Below, piece by piece: positions 7,843 through 17,288 of a DNA stretch of 64,000 bases. Source of the DNA: Pelagomonas calceolata (Eukaryota; Sar; Pelagophyceae; Pelagomonadales; Pelagomonadaceae); contig CAKKNE010000002.1 in the NCBI GenBank assembly GCA_918797485.1, forward strand, positions 4,988,501 through 5,052,500, written 5' to 3'. Every line of letters begins with the position of its first letter. Within the stretch, counting starts at the first letter, position 1. The position numbers were made by a program, and so were the translations under genes. The notes beneath the pieces were generated by a model. That model searched no databases and was not told where the DNA came from. It saw only the letters and a list, made by a program, of their open reading frames with translations.

Positions 7843-9195
7843 TCACAGTTCTGCGGCCTGTGTGGAACGACATCGTCGCGAAACCGCGGCTCCTTCGCGA
7901 GACGCGTAGACTCTCACGGGGCCGCGTCGACGGCGAGCTTGTCGCGTCGACGCCGTCGCTGTGAACTTAAATTTCATTTCTACGCCGATTCGCACCTGCG
8001 TAATCTTCTGGAGCGCCTGGGGCTGGTCCTCGTCAAGAGGGACCAACGCGCCGTCGCCGTCGGCGAGCGCGGCGCCCGCCCCGCCCCGCTCGGGCTCGAC
8101 ATCGATCATCTCCTCGGCGTCGGGCAGGTTGGCCTCGTCCGTGAACATCGTCGAGATGTCCCACGAGTCCTTCCTCTCGGTCAATTTCCGCTCCTTTTGT
8201 CGCTGCCACGCCACGAGCATGGCGATGAGGCCGCAGAAAACGACGCCCGCGACGACGTAGAGCACGATAAAGCCCGCAGAAGCCGTCTGGGGCGTGCCGC
8301 CGCCGCCGCTGCTGCCGGATTCGGCGGCGGCCGCGGCGGCCGCGAGGGCCGCTTCGCGGACGGCCGCCGTCGTCGGCGCGCTGGTCGGCGCCGGGACGGG
8401 CGCGGGCGTCGGTTTTGGCGTCGGGGCGAAGACGGGGGCCGCCGTCGGCGCCGGGATCGGTTTTGATGAGGGCGCCATCGACATGGTCGGCTTCGGCGTC
8501 GGCGCCGGCACGGGCGCGTCCGACGGCGCCGGCGTGGGCTTGGCCGTCGGCGCCGCGTTGACGTCGCCGCCGGCGGCCTCGAAGGGCACGGAGATGGGCC
8601 CGCTGACCAGCCCCAGGCCGCCGCTCGCGAACTCGACGGCGGTGCCGGCGCCGGACAGCGCCAGCGTGTACGCGCCGTCCGCGAGGCAGAACTGGACGGC
8701 GTCCTCGGCGCCGCTCTCGAGCGTGCCGGTCTCGACCGTCGCGCTGTCGGAGGAAATGGTGTAGGTCTCGCCGCCCCAGCCGTCGGCGCCGTCCGTGTCC
8801 GTCAGCGTCAGCGTGTACAGCGAGTCGTCGCCGCAGTCCGGCGTCGGCGACTTCGTCGCCGGCGTCGGCTGCGCCACGGGCATGGCGCTGGGCATGGGCG
8901 ACGGCTGCGGCGAGGGCATATTGGTGGGGCCCTCGGTGAACAGGTACGAGTAGGCGCCGTCCTGGAGCTGCCGTCGCAGCAGCGACGACATGCGCTCGAG
9001 CTCGGCGGCGGACTCGCCGCTCTTGGCGGCCGCCCACCACGCGCCGTCGTCGGCGGCGCGCGGCGCGTCCTGGCGCGGCACGGCCTCGGCCTCCAAAGCC
9101 GGCGCCGCGCGTCGTCGCGCGCCCCAGGCGACGCGGTCGGGCGCCGCGGCGGCGCGCGCCGCGCCCACCGTCGCCAGCACGGCGACCGTCCTCAT
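7843..9195 (-). CDS. Pro/Thr-rich type I membrane surface protein
   Basis: Exons 7996..9195 and 7843..7857 give 404 residues. A signal peptide (MRTVAVLATVGAARAAAA) precedes an Ala/Arg linker, a short PxPSP stretch, a Cys-containing beta domain (DCGDDSLYTLTLTDTDGADG to FCLADGAYTLALSG), a PTPAP/PTxKP repeat region (about 200-265), an Ala/Gly/Ser linker, one membrane span at about 308-329 (FIVLYVVAGVVFCGLIAMLV) and an acidic cytoplasmic tail. The last exon would encode only AAEL. If the 138-bp intron is retained the frame stays open and adds an Arg-rich tail, so the C-terminus is uncertain. It resembles the two giant neighbours in PT-repeat architecture. Confidence 0.6.
   Translation of the reverse strand: MRTVAVLATVGAARAAAAPDRVAWGARRRAAPALEAEAVPRQDAPRAADDGAWWAAAKSGESAAELERMSSLLRRQLQDGAYSYLFTEGPTNMPSPQPSPMPSAMPVAQPTPATKSPTPDCGDDSLYTLTLTDTDGADGWGGETYTISSDSATVETGTLESGAEDAVQFCLADGAYTLALSGAGTAVEFASGGLGLVSGPISVPFEAAGGDVNAAPTAKPTPAPSDAPVPAPTPKPTMSMAPSSKPIPAPTAAPVFAPTPKPTPAPVPAPTSAPTTAAVREAALAAAAAAAESGSSGGGGTPQTASAGFIVLYVVAGVVFCGLIAMLVAWQRQKERKLTERKDSWDISTMFTDEANLPDAEEMIDVEPERGGAGAALADGDGALVPLDEDQPQALQKITQVRIGVEMKFKFTATASTRQARRRRGPVRVYASREGAAVSRRCRSTQAAEL
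7858..7995 (-). mobile_element. Stopless introner-like intron near gene end
   Basis: 138 bp (46 codons, no stop), donor CAG|GTGCGAAT and 3' end GTTCCACACAG. The inner start GTAGAAATGAAATTT resembles the end of the introner at 45264-45370 (GGAGATGAAATTTC). No clear target duplication. Splicing is inferred from family resemblance. Confidence 0.55.
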
Positions 9196-10301
9196 GTTCG
9201 GCGAGGCGTCGCCCGTCCGGCGCCGCCGCGTCAGAACTCCGCGCGTCGCGGACCTGCGGGGGATGGACGGTGAGCGTCGCGGCGGGGGGCTCTGGGGCGT
9301 TAGTTTGGGCCAAATTTGTTCGTTCGCGAATTATTCGGCTTTGGGGGTTCTGGGGCATTTCGGTCTCGTCGTGTGTGTCTGTGGGCCGTTGGCGTGGGCC
9401 CGAGCCGCGGCAAGTGCGTCCCGGGCCGCCGGCGCGGCGGCGGCGCCGGGCCGCCGAGGCCGGACGCCGACGTCGGATGTGCCGCGCCCGCGGAGCGGGG
9501 GCGCCGCCGCCGGGCCGTCCGTCCGCAGGCGTACGGCGCGCGGCGCGCACGCAGAGCCACCCCGTCGGCGGCGGCGACCCAGCGCGGCGCGGCCCGCCCG
9601 CTAGGAGGCGCGTCGCTCCACCGGCCGAGGCTGCCGCCGCCGCACGCTCCGCGCCGCCGGTCGGGCTGCCCGCGCTCCCGCAGATTTCCTGCCAGCCCCA
9701 TGAATTCGCAAACGCGGGTGTGAACCGAGCGTGTCTCGCGCTACGGGCGCGATAGCACAGCTAGCTTTGCCCTAAAATTTGCCGGAGGCCCAAGTTGCCT
9801 TTGTGCCAACCCCCGCTCGAGCGCCCGTGCCGAGCTGTCGTCGCGGGCAGTCAGGACCCCTCGTCCGGCCACGCCAGGGGTCCAGGTTCCCGGCAGGGCT
9901 GCCCCTCGGGGCAATCCATGGGAAAGGCTGCCATTTGGCTGCCCCTTCGGCTCGTATCAGTCTAGTATCGTTCCAGGGCTGCACCAGCGGCTGGTAGACC
10001 CTCGCGCGAGGCGGGGCTTAGCGTCGTGCTGTTCACCCCCCGCTCTTCGCTTGACGGCCAGCCGCGCCCGGACCACGCGGACGTCTCCGCGACCGATCCC
10101 GGCGATCCAGGGGCTGCACGGCACGGGGGATTCGGGGATTCGGCGCTCGGCTTGGCGCCGAGTCAAGCCGCGCGAGATTACGAGGCGAGGCAGCCATCGT
10201 CGGGAGGACGCGACGAGCACAGTAAAGCCCCAGAATCCCATACTTGCGCCGCCCCCCAAGCTCGCTTATAAGCTGCCCCCGTGCGCGAATAACAAACGCC
10301 A
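9196..10301. other. Large divergent intergenic region
   Basis: 1.1 kb between divergent PT-rich protein genes. 9230-9710 is extremely GC-rich with long frames on both strands but no ATG-anchored, compositionally normal protein. From about 10056 onward it is the 5' half of the tandem duplication. A TTATAAG box at 10266-10272 lies just before the ATG at 10302. Confidence 0.5.
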
Positions 10302-13300
10302 ATGAAGACCGCCGTCGCCCTCGCCCTCTGCCTCGTCGCCACCGCCGCCACCAGCGACGACGAGCAGGCCCAGGCCCGCGCGCGGCTGCTCCTCCAGCGG
10401 GCCGTGGAGAAGGTGCGCGCCGGCGTGGAACAGGGCGTCCAGGGCCGCGCGCCCGCCGCGACGGCGGGCGCCGGCGGCGCCCGCCGCCTGGCCGGCTCCG
10501 CCCACGCCGGCGTCATCAGCCGGGCCGTCTACCCCGAATCGGACACGACGTGCGCGACGACGCCCATGCGCTGGGACGTCGAGATGCCGCACGTTTTCAC
10601 GGACGGCGAATGCGAGAGCTTCACCCTTGGCGGGCAGACACTCTCGACCCGCAGCACGTGCGCCTCGGCGACGAGCTACTCGAGCAACCTTTACTCGGGG
10701 GGCTCCTGCTCCGGCACGCTCTTTGATACGGAGGAGGTGACGGACGACGCCTGCGCGCCGAACTATGACGCCTCCAACTCGTACTCGTACTCGTACTCGT
10801 TCTCGTTCTCGTACGGCGACCTGGACGGCTACGCGAAGTGGGGCTGCGAGGCCATTCCCGCGGCCGACGTCGCGGCCACGATTACGTATCACATCGACTC
10901 CGTCACGTGCGACGACGCCGCGCCCAAGAACTACCAAGTCTGGCACGCGGGCTGCCAACCTCAAGGCCAGACGTCGGTTAAGTACTCGTGCGACGCGACC
11001 GATGGTTTCCGCGTCAAGTTTTACACGAACGCCGACTGCTCGGGCAGCCCGAACGCGGAAGTGACCGCGTTCCAAGCGGACACGTGCAATCAAGGCATGA
11101 AGGTGACCTGCGGGTGCGCGGCCGGCGTCGGCTGCTCCACCTCGGTGGTGGACGTGCCGACGGCGGCGCCGACGAAAGTCCCGACGTCCCAACCGTCGCG
11201 CGAGCCGACGACCAATCCGACGCTCGTCCCGACGCCCGTGCCGACATCCATGCCGTCGGCCGTGCCGACGCCCGTGCCGGCGTGCTGCGTCGAGCACCAA
11301 TTTACCGAAAACGGGGAGGTGGAAGGCACGACGTGCTACGGCGGCCGCTCGCCGTGGGACGCCGCCACCATGACCGACCTGTGTACGGCGGGCTATTCGG
11401 AGTACGGCGCGGCGGCACCCCCCTTCCGCGATTGCAGGCAGGAGGCGGTTGACTCGGGGAACTGCGGCACGTACGAGATGTGCGTGGAGTGCGAGAATTG
11501 GTGGGACTGGGCCGAGGGCAAGTACTGGGCGAACGTCGGCTACGAAGCGTGCCCCGACTGGGTGGTCGACGCCATCAACGCGGAGGGGGCCACCGGCGGC
11601 CAGTGCGCGGATTGGGTCCGCGACGGCTACTCGTATCCCTCCGGTTCGTGCGGGGACCACGCCTGGGGCGCCGATCGCGACGGATACTCCAAGTGCGCCT
11701 GGCTGGGTAGAGAGCCCTATCCCGAGGGCGACCCCGGCCTCCACGTAATGGGGGACGACGCGGAGATGTGCTGCCCGAGCGAGGACTGGAGGTGGGCGAA
11801 CGGCTGTCGCCCGGACTACTGCACGTCCTCGGGCAACGACTGCTACGCCTCGATGGACTGGGGCGAGCCGGCGACCTGCTCAAACGGCTACTTTCCGACG
11901 CCGCCGAACCCGACTACGGACGACCCCGAGTACACGTGCTGCCCGAGCGCGACCAGTTATCCCGCCGGTTCGTGCGGGGACCACGCCTGGGGCGCCGATC
12001 ACCCTTGGAGTATTTCCAAGTGCGCCTGGCTGGGTAGAGAGCCCTATCCCGAGGGCGACGCCGCCCTCTACGCAATGGGGGACGACGCGGAGACGTGCTG
12101 CCCGAGCGCGGACAGCTGCTTTGTCCTCGTGGCGTTCGAGCCCGATCCAGCCACCCAGGCAATGTTGGGCCTGCCAGGCGGGGAGTTCTCGGTGGGCTTG
12201 AACGATGCCGGCAAAAGCTACCACCCCGATGAGGGCGGAAACGTGCACAGCAACACCTTTTTCACGGTGCAAACGACGGAGGGCACGAAGATGCTTCATC
12301 GCAGCACGGACAACAACATAGTTTTCCCGGACCTGCCGGACGAGTGGACGACGGACGCGACGCGGCCACCTCACATCGAGGGGGATTTCCTCATCAACGT
12401 CGGTCTGCACGTTCACTGCCAAGACTACGCGCCGGGCGCCTTTGTGAAAGCGCTCGGGAATGTGGGCTCCGCCGGGAGCTGGGTCGTCAACGGTGACGGG
12501 ACAATTTCGCCGTTTGATGCCCCGCACCTCATTCTTGGCTGGGGCGACTTCACCACGGCTAGTGGGTCGTGCGGGGCCGACAACATGAACATGGACCCGC
12601 AACCGAACAACCTCGTCCTCCTGGACTCCGCGACGGCGCTCGGGTGCGAGGCCGCGAGAGAGGCCGATCCCGCTCAGATGTGCGCGCCGGTCTTCCGCGC
12701 GAGAGGCGTCGACTGCGATGACGCCGGCCACGACCATGGCAGCGCCTGCGACGGCATCCACCTCGAGGCTGGGATGGGCGAGGTCTGCACCTGGGTGCAT
12801 CATGAGGACCACGGCTGCCCGATCGTGAACACCCAGTTGTGGGACAGCGAGCTCTGGAGCTGCGACGATCTGTGCGGCAGGGCTGGCGGGTGGTGCGAGC
12901 GCGCGGCTTACATGACCAACAATCACTGCGGGTCGGACCAGGCCTGGGAGTACGAGCTCTCGTGCGACCAGGGCATTCGCGACATCCGGACGTGGGGTGG
13001 TGAGCCGTCTCACACCTTGTGCTGGTGCCGGGCCGACTGGTGGCACTACTACGACGAAGACGACGACGACGACGACGGGTTAGGCGGCGGCTCGGAGCTC
13101 GTCATGTCCGGCGGCCTCGTCGCGATCGGGCTCACGTTCACGGGCATCACCATCGCGACCATCGCGAACCTGATGCAGGAGCAGTGCGCCCTGGGCCCGA
13201 CGATCATCTTCGAGGCCGGCACCACCCACCCCTACTACATCAGCCCCAACCTCTGCACGATCGGCACGCACACGTACGCCTCCAAGAAGACCGTGCGCGA

Positions 13301-13409
13301 CGCGTCGCCGCGCAAGGTCTGCCGCAAGTTCTGCGAGGCCGCGTCCGCCGCCGGGAAGCTGGCGCTCAAGCACGTCCAGGGCCTGACCTGCTACTGCAAG
13401 CGGCGGTAG
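10302..13409 (+). CDS. Giant Cys-rich PT-repeat membrane protein A
   Basis: 1,035 residues, no intron. Signal peptide MKTAVALALCLVATAAT. Residues about 50-280 form a Cys-containing domain with a Ser/Tyr/Phe dipeptide run (SYSYSYSFSFSYG). PT repeats (PTKVPTSQPS, PTLVPTPVPT) cover about 283-327. Then come Cys/Trp-rich extracellular modules including a duplicated GDHAWGAD...CAWLGREPYPEGD unit, a domain beginning FVLVAFEPDPATQAMLG, an acidic run (YYDEDDDDDDG), one membrane span at about 933-958 (GGLVAIGLTFTGITIATIA) and a Cys-rich basic tail ending CYCKRR. Cell-surface or scale-type protein by architecture; function unknown. Paralogue of the next gene. Confidence 0.75.
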   Translation: MKTAVALALCLVATAATSDDEQAQARARLLLQRAVEKVRAGVEQGVQGRAPAATAGAGGARRLAGSAHAGVISRAVYPESDTTCATTPMRWDVEMPHVFTDGECESFTLGGQTLSTRSTCASATSYSSNLYSGGSCSGTLFDTEEVTDDACAPNYDASNSYSYSYSFSFSYGDLDGYAKWGCEAIPAADVAATITYHIDSVTCDDAAPKNYQVWHAGCQPQGQTSVKYSCDATDGFRVKFYTNADCSGSPNAEVTAFQADTCNQGMKVTCGCAAGVGCSTSVVDVPTAAPTKVPTSQPSREPTTNPTLVPTPVPTSMPSAVPTPVPACCVEHQFTENGEVEGTTCYGGRSPWDAATMTDLCTAGYSEYGAAAPPFRDCRQEAVDSGNCGTYEMCVECENWWDWAEGKYWANVGYEACPDWVVDAINAEGATGGQCADWVRDGYSYPSGSCGDHAWGADRDGYSKCAWLGREPYPEGDPGLHVMGDDAEMCCPSEDWRWANGCRPDYCTSSGNDCYASMDWGEPATCSNGYFPTPPNPTTDDPEYTCCPSATSYPAGSCGDHAWGADHPWSISKCAWLGREPYPEGDAALYAMGDDAETCCPSADSCFVLVAFEPDPATQAMLGLPGGEFSVGLNDAGKSYHPDEGGNVHSNTFFTVQTTEGTKMLHRSTDNNIVFPDLPDEWTTDATRPPHIEGDFLINVGLHVHCQDYAPGAFVKALGNVGSAGSWVVNGDGTISPFDAPHLILGWGDFTTASGSCGADNMNMDPQPNNLVLLDSATALGCEAAREADPAQMCAPVFRARGVDCDDAGHDHGSACDGIHLEAGMGEVCTWVHHEDHGCPIVNTQLWDSELWSCDDLCGRAGGWCERAAYMTNNHCGSDQAWEYELSCDQGIRDIRTWGGEPSHTLCWCRADWWHYYDEDDDDDDGLGGGSELVMSGGLVAIGLTFTGITIATIANLMQEQCALGPTIIFEAGTTHPYYISPNLCTIGTHTYASKKTVRDASPRKVCRKFCEAASAAGKLALKHVQGLTCYCKRR
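10772..10815 (+). repeat. TCSTAC/TCGTTC microsatellite coding Ser-Tyr/Phe
   Basis: Hexamer-like tandem run (tcgtactcgtac... then tcgttc) inside protein A, encoding alternating Ser and Tyr or Phe. It is absent from protein B. Confidence 0.7.
11640..12110 (+). repeat. Internal module duplication in protein A
   Basis: Copies at about 11640-11775 and 11961-12110 share long identical blocks (ggttcgtgcggggaccacgc, gcctggctgggtagagagcc) and encode GSCGDHAWGAD...KCAWLGREPYPEGD...MGDDAExCCPS. Protein B has neither, so the module was gained, then doubled, in A or lost from B. Confidence 0.7.
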
Positions 13410-13809
13410 TGCCCCTTTCTTTTTGCTGTCTCCCCCCCCCCTTCTGCCTCGGTCGACCCGTCTATAACTCCCCTCCCCCCTTCGGTCGTCGACTCGGACA
13501 AGTTGCGTATAAACTTTTTCGTATCATGCTTATGACGGCTCCTCGACGATGGCGTGGTCGGCGGCGTCCCCTGCGGAAAGTAAATTTCCCCCCTCCCGCT
13601 TCGATGGCCGGCCAGCCGCGCCCGGACCACGCGGACGTCTCCGCGACCGATCCCGGCGATCAGGGGCTGCCCGCACGGAGGATCCCGGCGGCTGGCGCCG
13701 CGCCGAGGCAGCAATCCGACAAATCCGAGACAACGAGACCAAGCCATCGGCGGGAGGCGTACCGAGAAGTGCATCGGGACACACCAGCGGAGATAGCAGG
13801 GCGCGCAGC
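13410..13809. other. Junction of tandem duplication
   Basis: 400 bp between the two giant genes: the 3' flank of gene A with C-runs, then the relict tail of the tRNA-binding gene (minus strand, 13530-13580), a junction near 13580-13605, then the duplicated promoter of gene B. Confidence 0.65.
13530..13580 (-). pseudogene. Relict 3' end of tRNA-binding protein gene
   Basis: Minus-strand reading gives a short peptide ending AADHAIVEEPS then TAA, matching the ADDATVEEPS end of the intact gene at 17289. Only about the last 15 codons are present; upstream sequence is unrelated. It is a by-product of the tandem duplication. Confidence 0.7.
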
Positions 13810-16800
13810 ATGCTCCTCCTCGGCCGGTGCGCGCTCCTCAGCGCGTTAGCGTGGGGGCAGCAGCGCCCCCCCCGCAGCGGGCCGAAGGCGCGGCGGTCCA
13901 AGGGGCGGCGCGGCGGCGCGCGCCGGCTCGAGGACACGACCGTGCCGACGGCCGTCCCGACGTCGCACCCAACGCCCACGTTCCAGCCGACGGCCGTGCC
14001 GGCGACCGCGCCGACGGCCGTGCCCACCGCGCTCCCGACGCCGGTGCCTACGATATTCAAACCGTCGAGCGAGCCGACGTCGGCGCCGAACTCGGTGCCG
14101 ACGTCGCCGACGTCCGTGCCGACGTTCGTGCCGACGGCCCAGCCGACGTCGGAGCCGTCGCCCGCGCCGTCGCCGGCCCCGACGGGCGTTCCGACGGAGC
14201 AGGACCCGACGCCCGCGCCGACGTCACCGCCAAGCGCGGTGCCGACGTCGCCGACGAGCAATCCGACTCTCGTCCCGACGCCCGTCCCGACATCGACGCC
14301 GACGTCGGAGCCGACGCCGACGTCGGAGCCGACGCCGACGGCGTTTTCCCGCAAGCCGACCGGCGTCCCGACGTTCGTGCCGACGTCGGCGCCAACGCCC
14401 ACGTTCCAGCCGACGACCAATCCGACCCCCGATCCGACTCTCGTGCCGACGTCCGTCCCGACTCTCCCGGCAACCGCCCCGACCTCGGTGCCGACGGCCT
14501 TGCCGACGGCCGTGCCGACGCCCCTGCCGGCGTGCTGCGTCGAGCACCAGTTTAGCGCCACCGGCGAGGTGGAAGGCACGACGTGCTACGGCGGCCGCTC
14601 GCCGTGGGACGCCGCCACGATGACCGACCTGTGCACGGCGGGTTATTCGGAGTACGGCGCGGCGGCGCCGCCCTTCCGCGATTGCAGGCAGGAGGCGGTT
14701 GACTCGGGGAACTGCGGGACCGGCGACTGGGACACCTGCGCGGAGTGTCCGGATGCGGGTAACACTGGGAAGTACTTCGCGAACGTCGGCTACTCGATGT
14801 GCCCCGACTGGGTGGTCGACGCCATGAACGCGGAGGGGGCCGCCGGCGGCCAGTGCGCGGCTTGGGTCCGCGACGGCGGGACCGGCGCATTTACGAGCAG
14901 CTGCACGAGCTGGTTATCGGCGCACGAGCGCTGCCACGACGCGCATGCCACGGGAGACGACGTGAGCTGCTGCGTCGGGAGCGACATCCGGGCGACGTGT
15001 CAGTGCGCCTCGGACTACGAGTGGTGGGACGACCGCCGGCTCTCCGCCGTCGACAAGCCGCGGCGTCTGGGTCACTGCTGCGACTACGGTGCGTACTGCT
15101 CTTGCATGGAGTCGGAGCTCGGCGCCGGCTGCACTGCGCCCGACTGCGGCGGCGACTGGGACGAGGACGACGAGGAATGCGACATCGAGACGTCCGGCGA
15201 CCGCAGCTCCTCGCCAAGCGGCACGACGAATCACGGCGCCGGGAGCGGGTGGTGCTACAGCGACCTGGACGACCACGTGGGCTGCGCGGCGTCGCCGGGC
15301 GACTGCTGGGCGATGTGCCTAGGCTACTACGGCGACGGCCTGGTGGCCATCGACTGGTGGTCGGATGAGGGCGGCCAGTGCTACTGCCAGTACGACTGCG
15401 AGTGCATGGAGGACGTCGGCGACGGCGCAGGCTACACTGTCACGCGCGACTCGAGGGTCGGCGCGCTGCCGCACGAGTGTGGCCCCGACGAGGGCGATGG
15501 CGACCATGACTGGTACGAGGACTGGATGTGGGAGAACGGCTGCCGCCCGGACTACTGCACGTCTACCGACGGCGGATATGGTTACGACTGCTGCGCCTCG
15601 ATGAACTGGGGCGAGCCGGCCACCTGCGCGAACGGCTACTCGCCATGGCCGCCGAGTCCGGGCGACGACTGCCAATACACGTGCTGCCCGAGCGCGACCA
15701 GCTGCGAGTACGTCGCCGGCCAGCCGTTCGTCCTTGTGGCGTTTGAGCCCGATCCAGCCACCCAGGCAATGTTGGGCCTGGCAGACGGGGAGTTCTCGGT
15801 GGGCCTGAATGATGCCGACAAAAACTACATCGCCGACGAGACTCCAAACGTCCACAGCAACACATTTTTCACGGTGCAAACGACGGAGGGCACGAAGATG
15901 CTTCAGGTCTGTTCGAACCCGACGTGCCCCGACGGCAGCGCCGCGACGTGCTGCGACGTCGATGGAGACTGCGAGGACGGCGACGACGACTACTGCTGCG
16001 GCGCAGACTACTACTGCTCGAACGACGGGGCCGAATACGCGGCGACCATGGGCGGCGTGCTCTGCTGCTCGCTCGGCCACGCGAGCGGCGGCATAACTTT
16101 CCCGGATATGCCGGACGAGTGGACGACGGACGCGACGCGGCCGCCGTCCATCGACGAGGACTTCCTCATCAACGTCGGTCTGCACGTTCACTGCCAAGAG
16201 TACGCGTCGGGGGCCAAGGCGCTAGCGATCGGGAACGCGGGCTCCGCCGGGAGCTGGGTCGTCAACGGTGACGGGACAATTTCGCCGCATGATGCCCCGC
16301 ACCTCGTGCTCGTCTGGGGCGACTTCACCACGGCCTCGTGCTGGGAGTCCGCGACTGGGTACATGGACCCGCAACCGAACAACCTAGTCCTCATGGACTC
16401 CGCGACGGCGCTCGGTTGCGAGGCCGCGAGAGAGGCCGATCCTGCCCAGATGTGCGCGCCGGTCTTCCGCGCGAGAGGCGTCGACTGCGATCACGCTGGC
16501 CACGACCATGGCAGCACCTGCGACGGCCTCCACCTCGAGGCCGGGGTGGGCGAGGTCTGCAACTGGGCGCACGGGGAGACGCACGGCTGCCCGATCGCGA
16601 ACGTGCCGCGGCACCGGTGGGAGTCCGACCTTTGGTCCTGCGACCAGCTGTGCGGGGAAATTGGCGGGCGGTGCAACCGCGCGGCTTACATGAGCAACAA
16701 CCACTGCGGGTCGGACGTGACCGAGCAGTTCGAATTCTCGTGCTGGGACCACGTCAACGGAATGGGGGCTTGGGTCGAGGACTTCGATCCGGAGCACGCG

Positions 16801-17205
16801 CTGTGCTGGTGCGCGGCCGACGACACGGACCACTGGTGGCACTACTACGACGAAGACGACGACGACGACGACGGGTTAGGCGGCGGCTCGGAGCTCGTCA
16901 TGTCCGGCGGCCTCGTCGCGATCGGGCTCACGTTCACGGGCATCACCATCGCGACCATCGCGAACCTGATGCAGGAGCAGTGCGCCCTGGGCCCGACGAT
17001 CATCTTCGAGGCCGGCACCACCCACCCCTACTACATCAGCCCCAACCTCTGCACCATCGGCACGCACACGTACGCCTCCAAGAAGACCGTGCGCGACGCG
17101 TCGCCGCGCACGGTCTGCCGCAAGTTCTGCGAGGCCGCGTCCGCCGCCGGGAAGCTGGCGCTCAAGCACGTCCAGGGCCTGACCTGCTACTGCAAGCGGC
17201 GGTAG
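13810..17205 (+). CDS. Giant Cys-rich PT-repeat membrane protein B
   Basis: 1,131 residues from ATG 13810, chosen because it opens a signal peptide (MLLLGRCALLSALAWG); the frame is open upstream but without one. A basic linker leads to a PT-repeat stalk at about 44-240, much longer than in A (VPTAVPTSHPTPTFQPT, VPTSPTSVPTFVPT and similar). Cys-rich modules follow: CCVEHQF...CYGGRSPWDAATM, an extra Cys block at about 370-600 not in A, the FVLVAFEPDPATQAMLG domain with an inserted Cys block, acidic run, membrane span at about 1029-1055 and the CYCKRR tail identical to A. Likely extracellular; no enzyme motif seen. Confidence 0.75.
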   Translation: MLLLGRCALLSALAWGQQRPPRSGPKARRSKGRRGGARRLEDTTVPTAVPTSHPTPTFQPTAVPATAPTAVPTALPTPVPTIFKPSSEPTSAPNSVPTSPTSVPTFVPTAQPTSEPSPAPSPAPTGVPTEQDPTPAPTSPPSAVPTSPTSNPTLVPTPVPTSTPTSEPTPTSEPTPTAFSRKPTGVPTFVPTSAPTPTFQPTTNPTPDPTLVPTSVPTLPATAPTSVPTALPTAVPTPLPACCVEHQFSATGEVEGTTCYGGRSPWDAATMTDLCTAGYSEYGAAAPPFRDCRQEAVDSGNCGTGDWDTCAECPDAGNTGKYFANVGYSMCPDWVVDAMNAEGAAGGQCAAWVRDGGTGAFTSSCTSWLSAHERCHDAHATGDDVSCCVGSDIRATCQCASDYEWWDDRRLSAVDKPRRLGHCCDYGAYCSCMESELGAGCTAPDCGGDWDEDDEECDIETSGDRSSSPSGTTNHGAGSGWCYSDLDDHVGCAASPGDCWAMCLGYYGDGLVAIDWWSDEGGQCYCQYDCECMEDVGDGAGYTVTRDSRVGALPHECGPDEGDGDHDWYEDWMWENGCRPDYCTSTDGGYGYDCCASMNWGEPATCANGYSPWPPSPGDDCQYTCCPSATSCEYVAGQPFVLVAFEPDPATQAMLGLADGEFSVGLNDADKNYIADETPNVHSNTFFTVQTTEGTKMLQVCSNPTCPDGSAATCCDVDGDCEDGDDDYCCGADYYCSNDGAEYAATMGGVLCCSLGHASGGITFPDMPDEWTTDATRPPSIDEDFLINVGLHVHCQEYASGAKALAIGNAGSAGSWVVNGDGTISPHDAPHLVLVWGDFTTASCWESATGYMDPQPNNLVLMDSATALGCEAAREADPAQMCAPVFRARGVDCDHAGHDHGSTCDGLHLEAGVGEVCNWAHGETHGCPIANVPRHRWESDLWSCDQLCGEIGGRCNRAAYMSNNHCGSDVTEQFEFSCWDHVNGMGAWVEDFDPEHALCWCAADDTDHWWHYYDEDDDDDDGLGGGSELVMSGGLVAIGLTFTGITIATIANLMQEQCALGPTIIFEAGTTHPYYISPNLCTIGTHTYASKKTVRDASPRTVCRKFCEAASAAGKLALKHVQGLTCYCKRR
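13942..14530 (+). repeat. PT-codon repeat stalk of protein B
   Basis: Imperfect tandem repeats of CCGACG-type codons encoding PTxxPT. The array is about 590 bp here against about 135 bp in protein A, showing length turnover since the duplication. Confidence 0.75.
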
Positions 17206-17288
17206 TGCCCCTTTCTTTTTGCTTCCCCCCCTCCCCCCTTCGAACGGTCGTCGCCTCGGACCGATTGTATAAATCTTTCGTGTCATAC

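Larger units (their letters stand above)
10056..13580 (+). repeat. Tandem duplication, unit 1
   Basis: The 5' flank 10056-10130 matches 13610-13676 almost base for base (GGCCAGCCGCGCCCGGACC onward), the gene matches its neighbour, and the 3' flank 13410-13580 matches 17206-17330. Unit 1 therefore runs from the promoter of the first gene to the trapped tail of the tRNA-binding gene. Confidence 0.75.

Noticed and set aside
8033-9550. Long minus-strand frame of about 500 codons overlapping the PT-rich gene
   Set aside because: It is an Arg/Ala/Gly-rich shadow of the real frame in GC-rich DNA, with no signal peptide or domain.
9230-9710. Possible gene or RNA in the very GC-rich block upstream of the PT-rich gene
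   Set aside because: Frames on both strands are of simple Arg/Pro/Ala composition and there is no cloverleaf or conserved motif.
9752-9764. CACAGCTAGC as a further copy of the promoter motif
   Set aside because: Only one half-site word is present; the CTAGTGTC arm is missing.
13530-14579. Minus-strand frame of about 350 codons rich in Gly/Val across the PT repeats
   Set aside because: It is the antisense of the PT-repeat stalk; only its last 15 codons (relict of the tRNA-binding gene) are meaningful.
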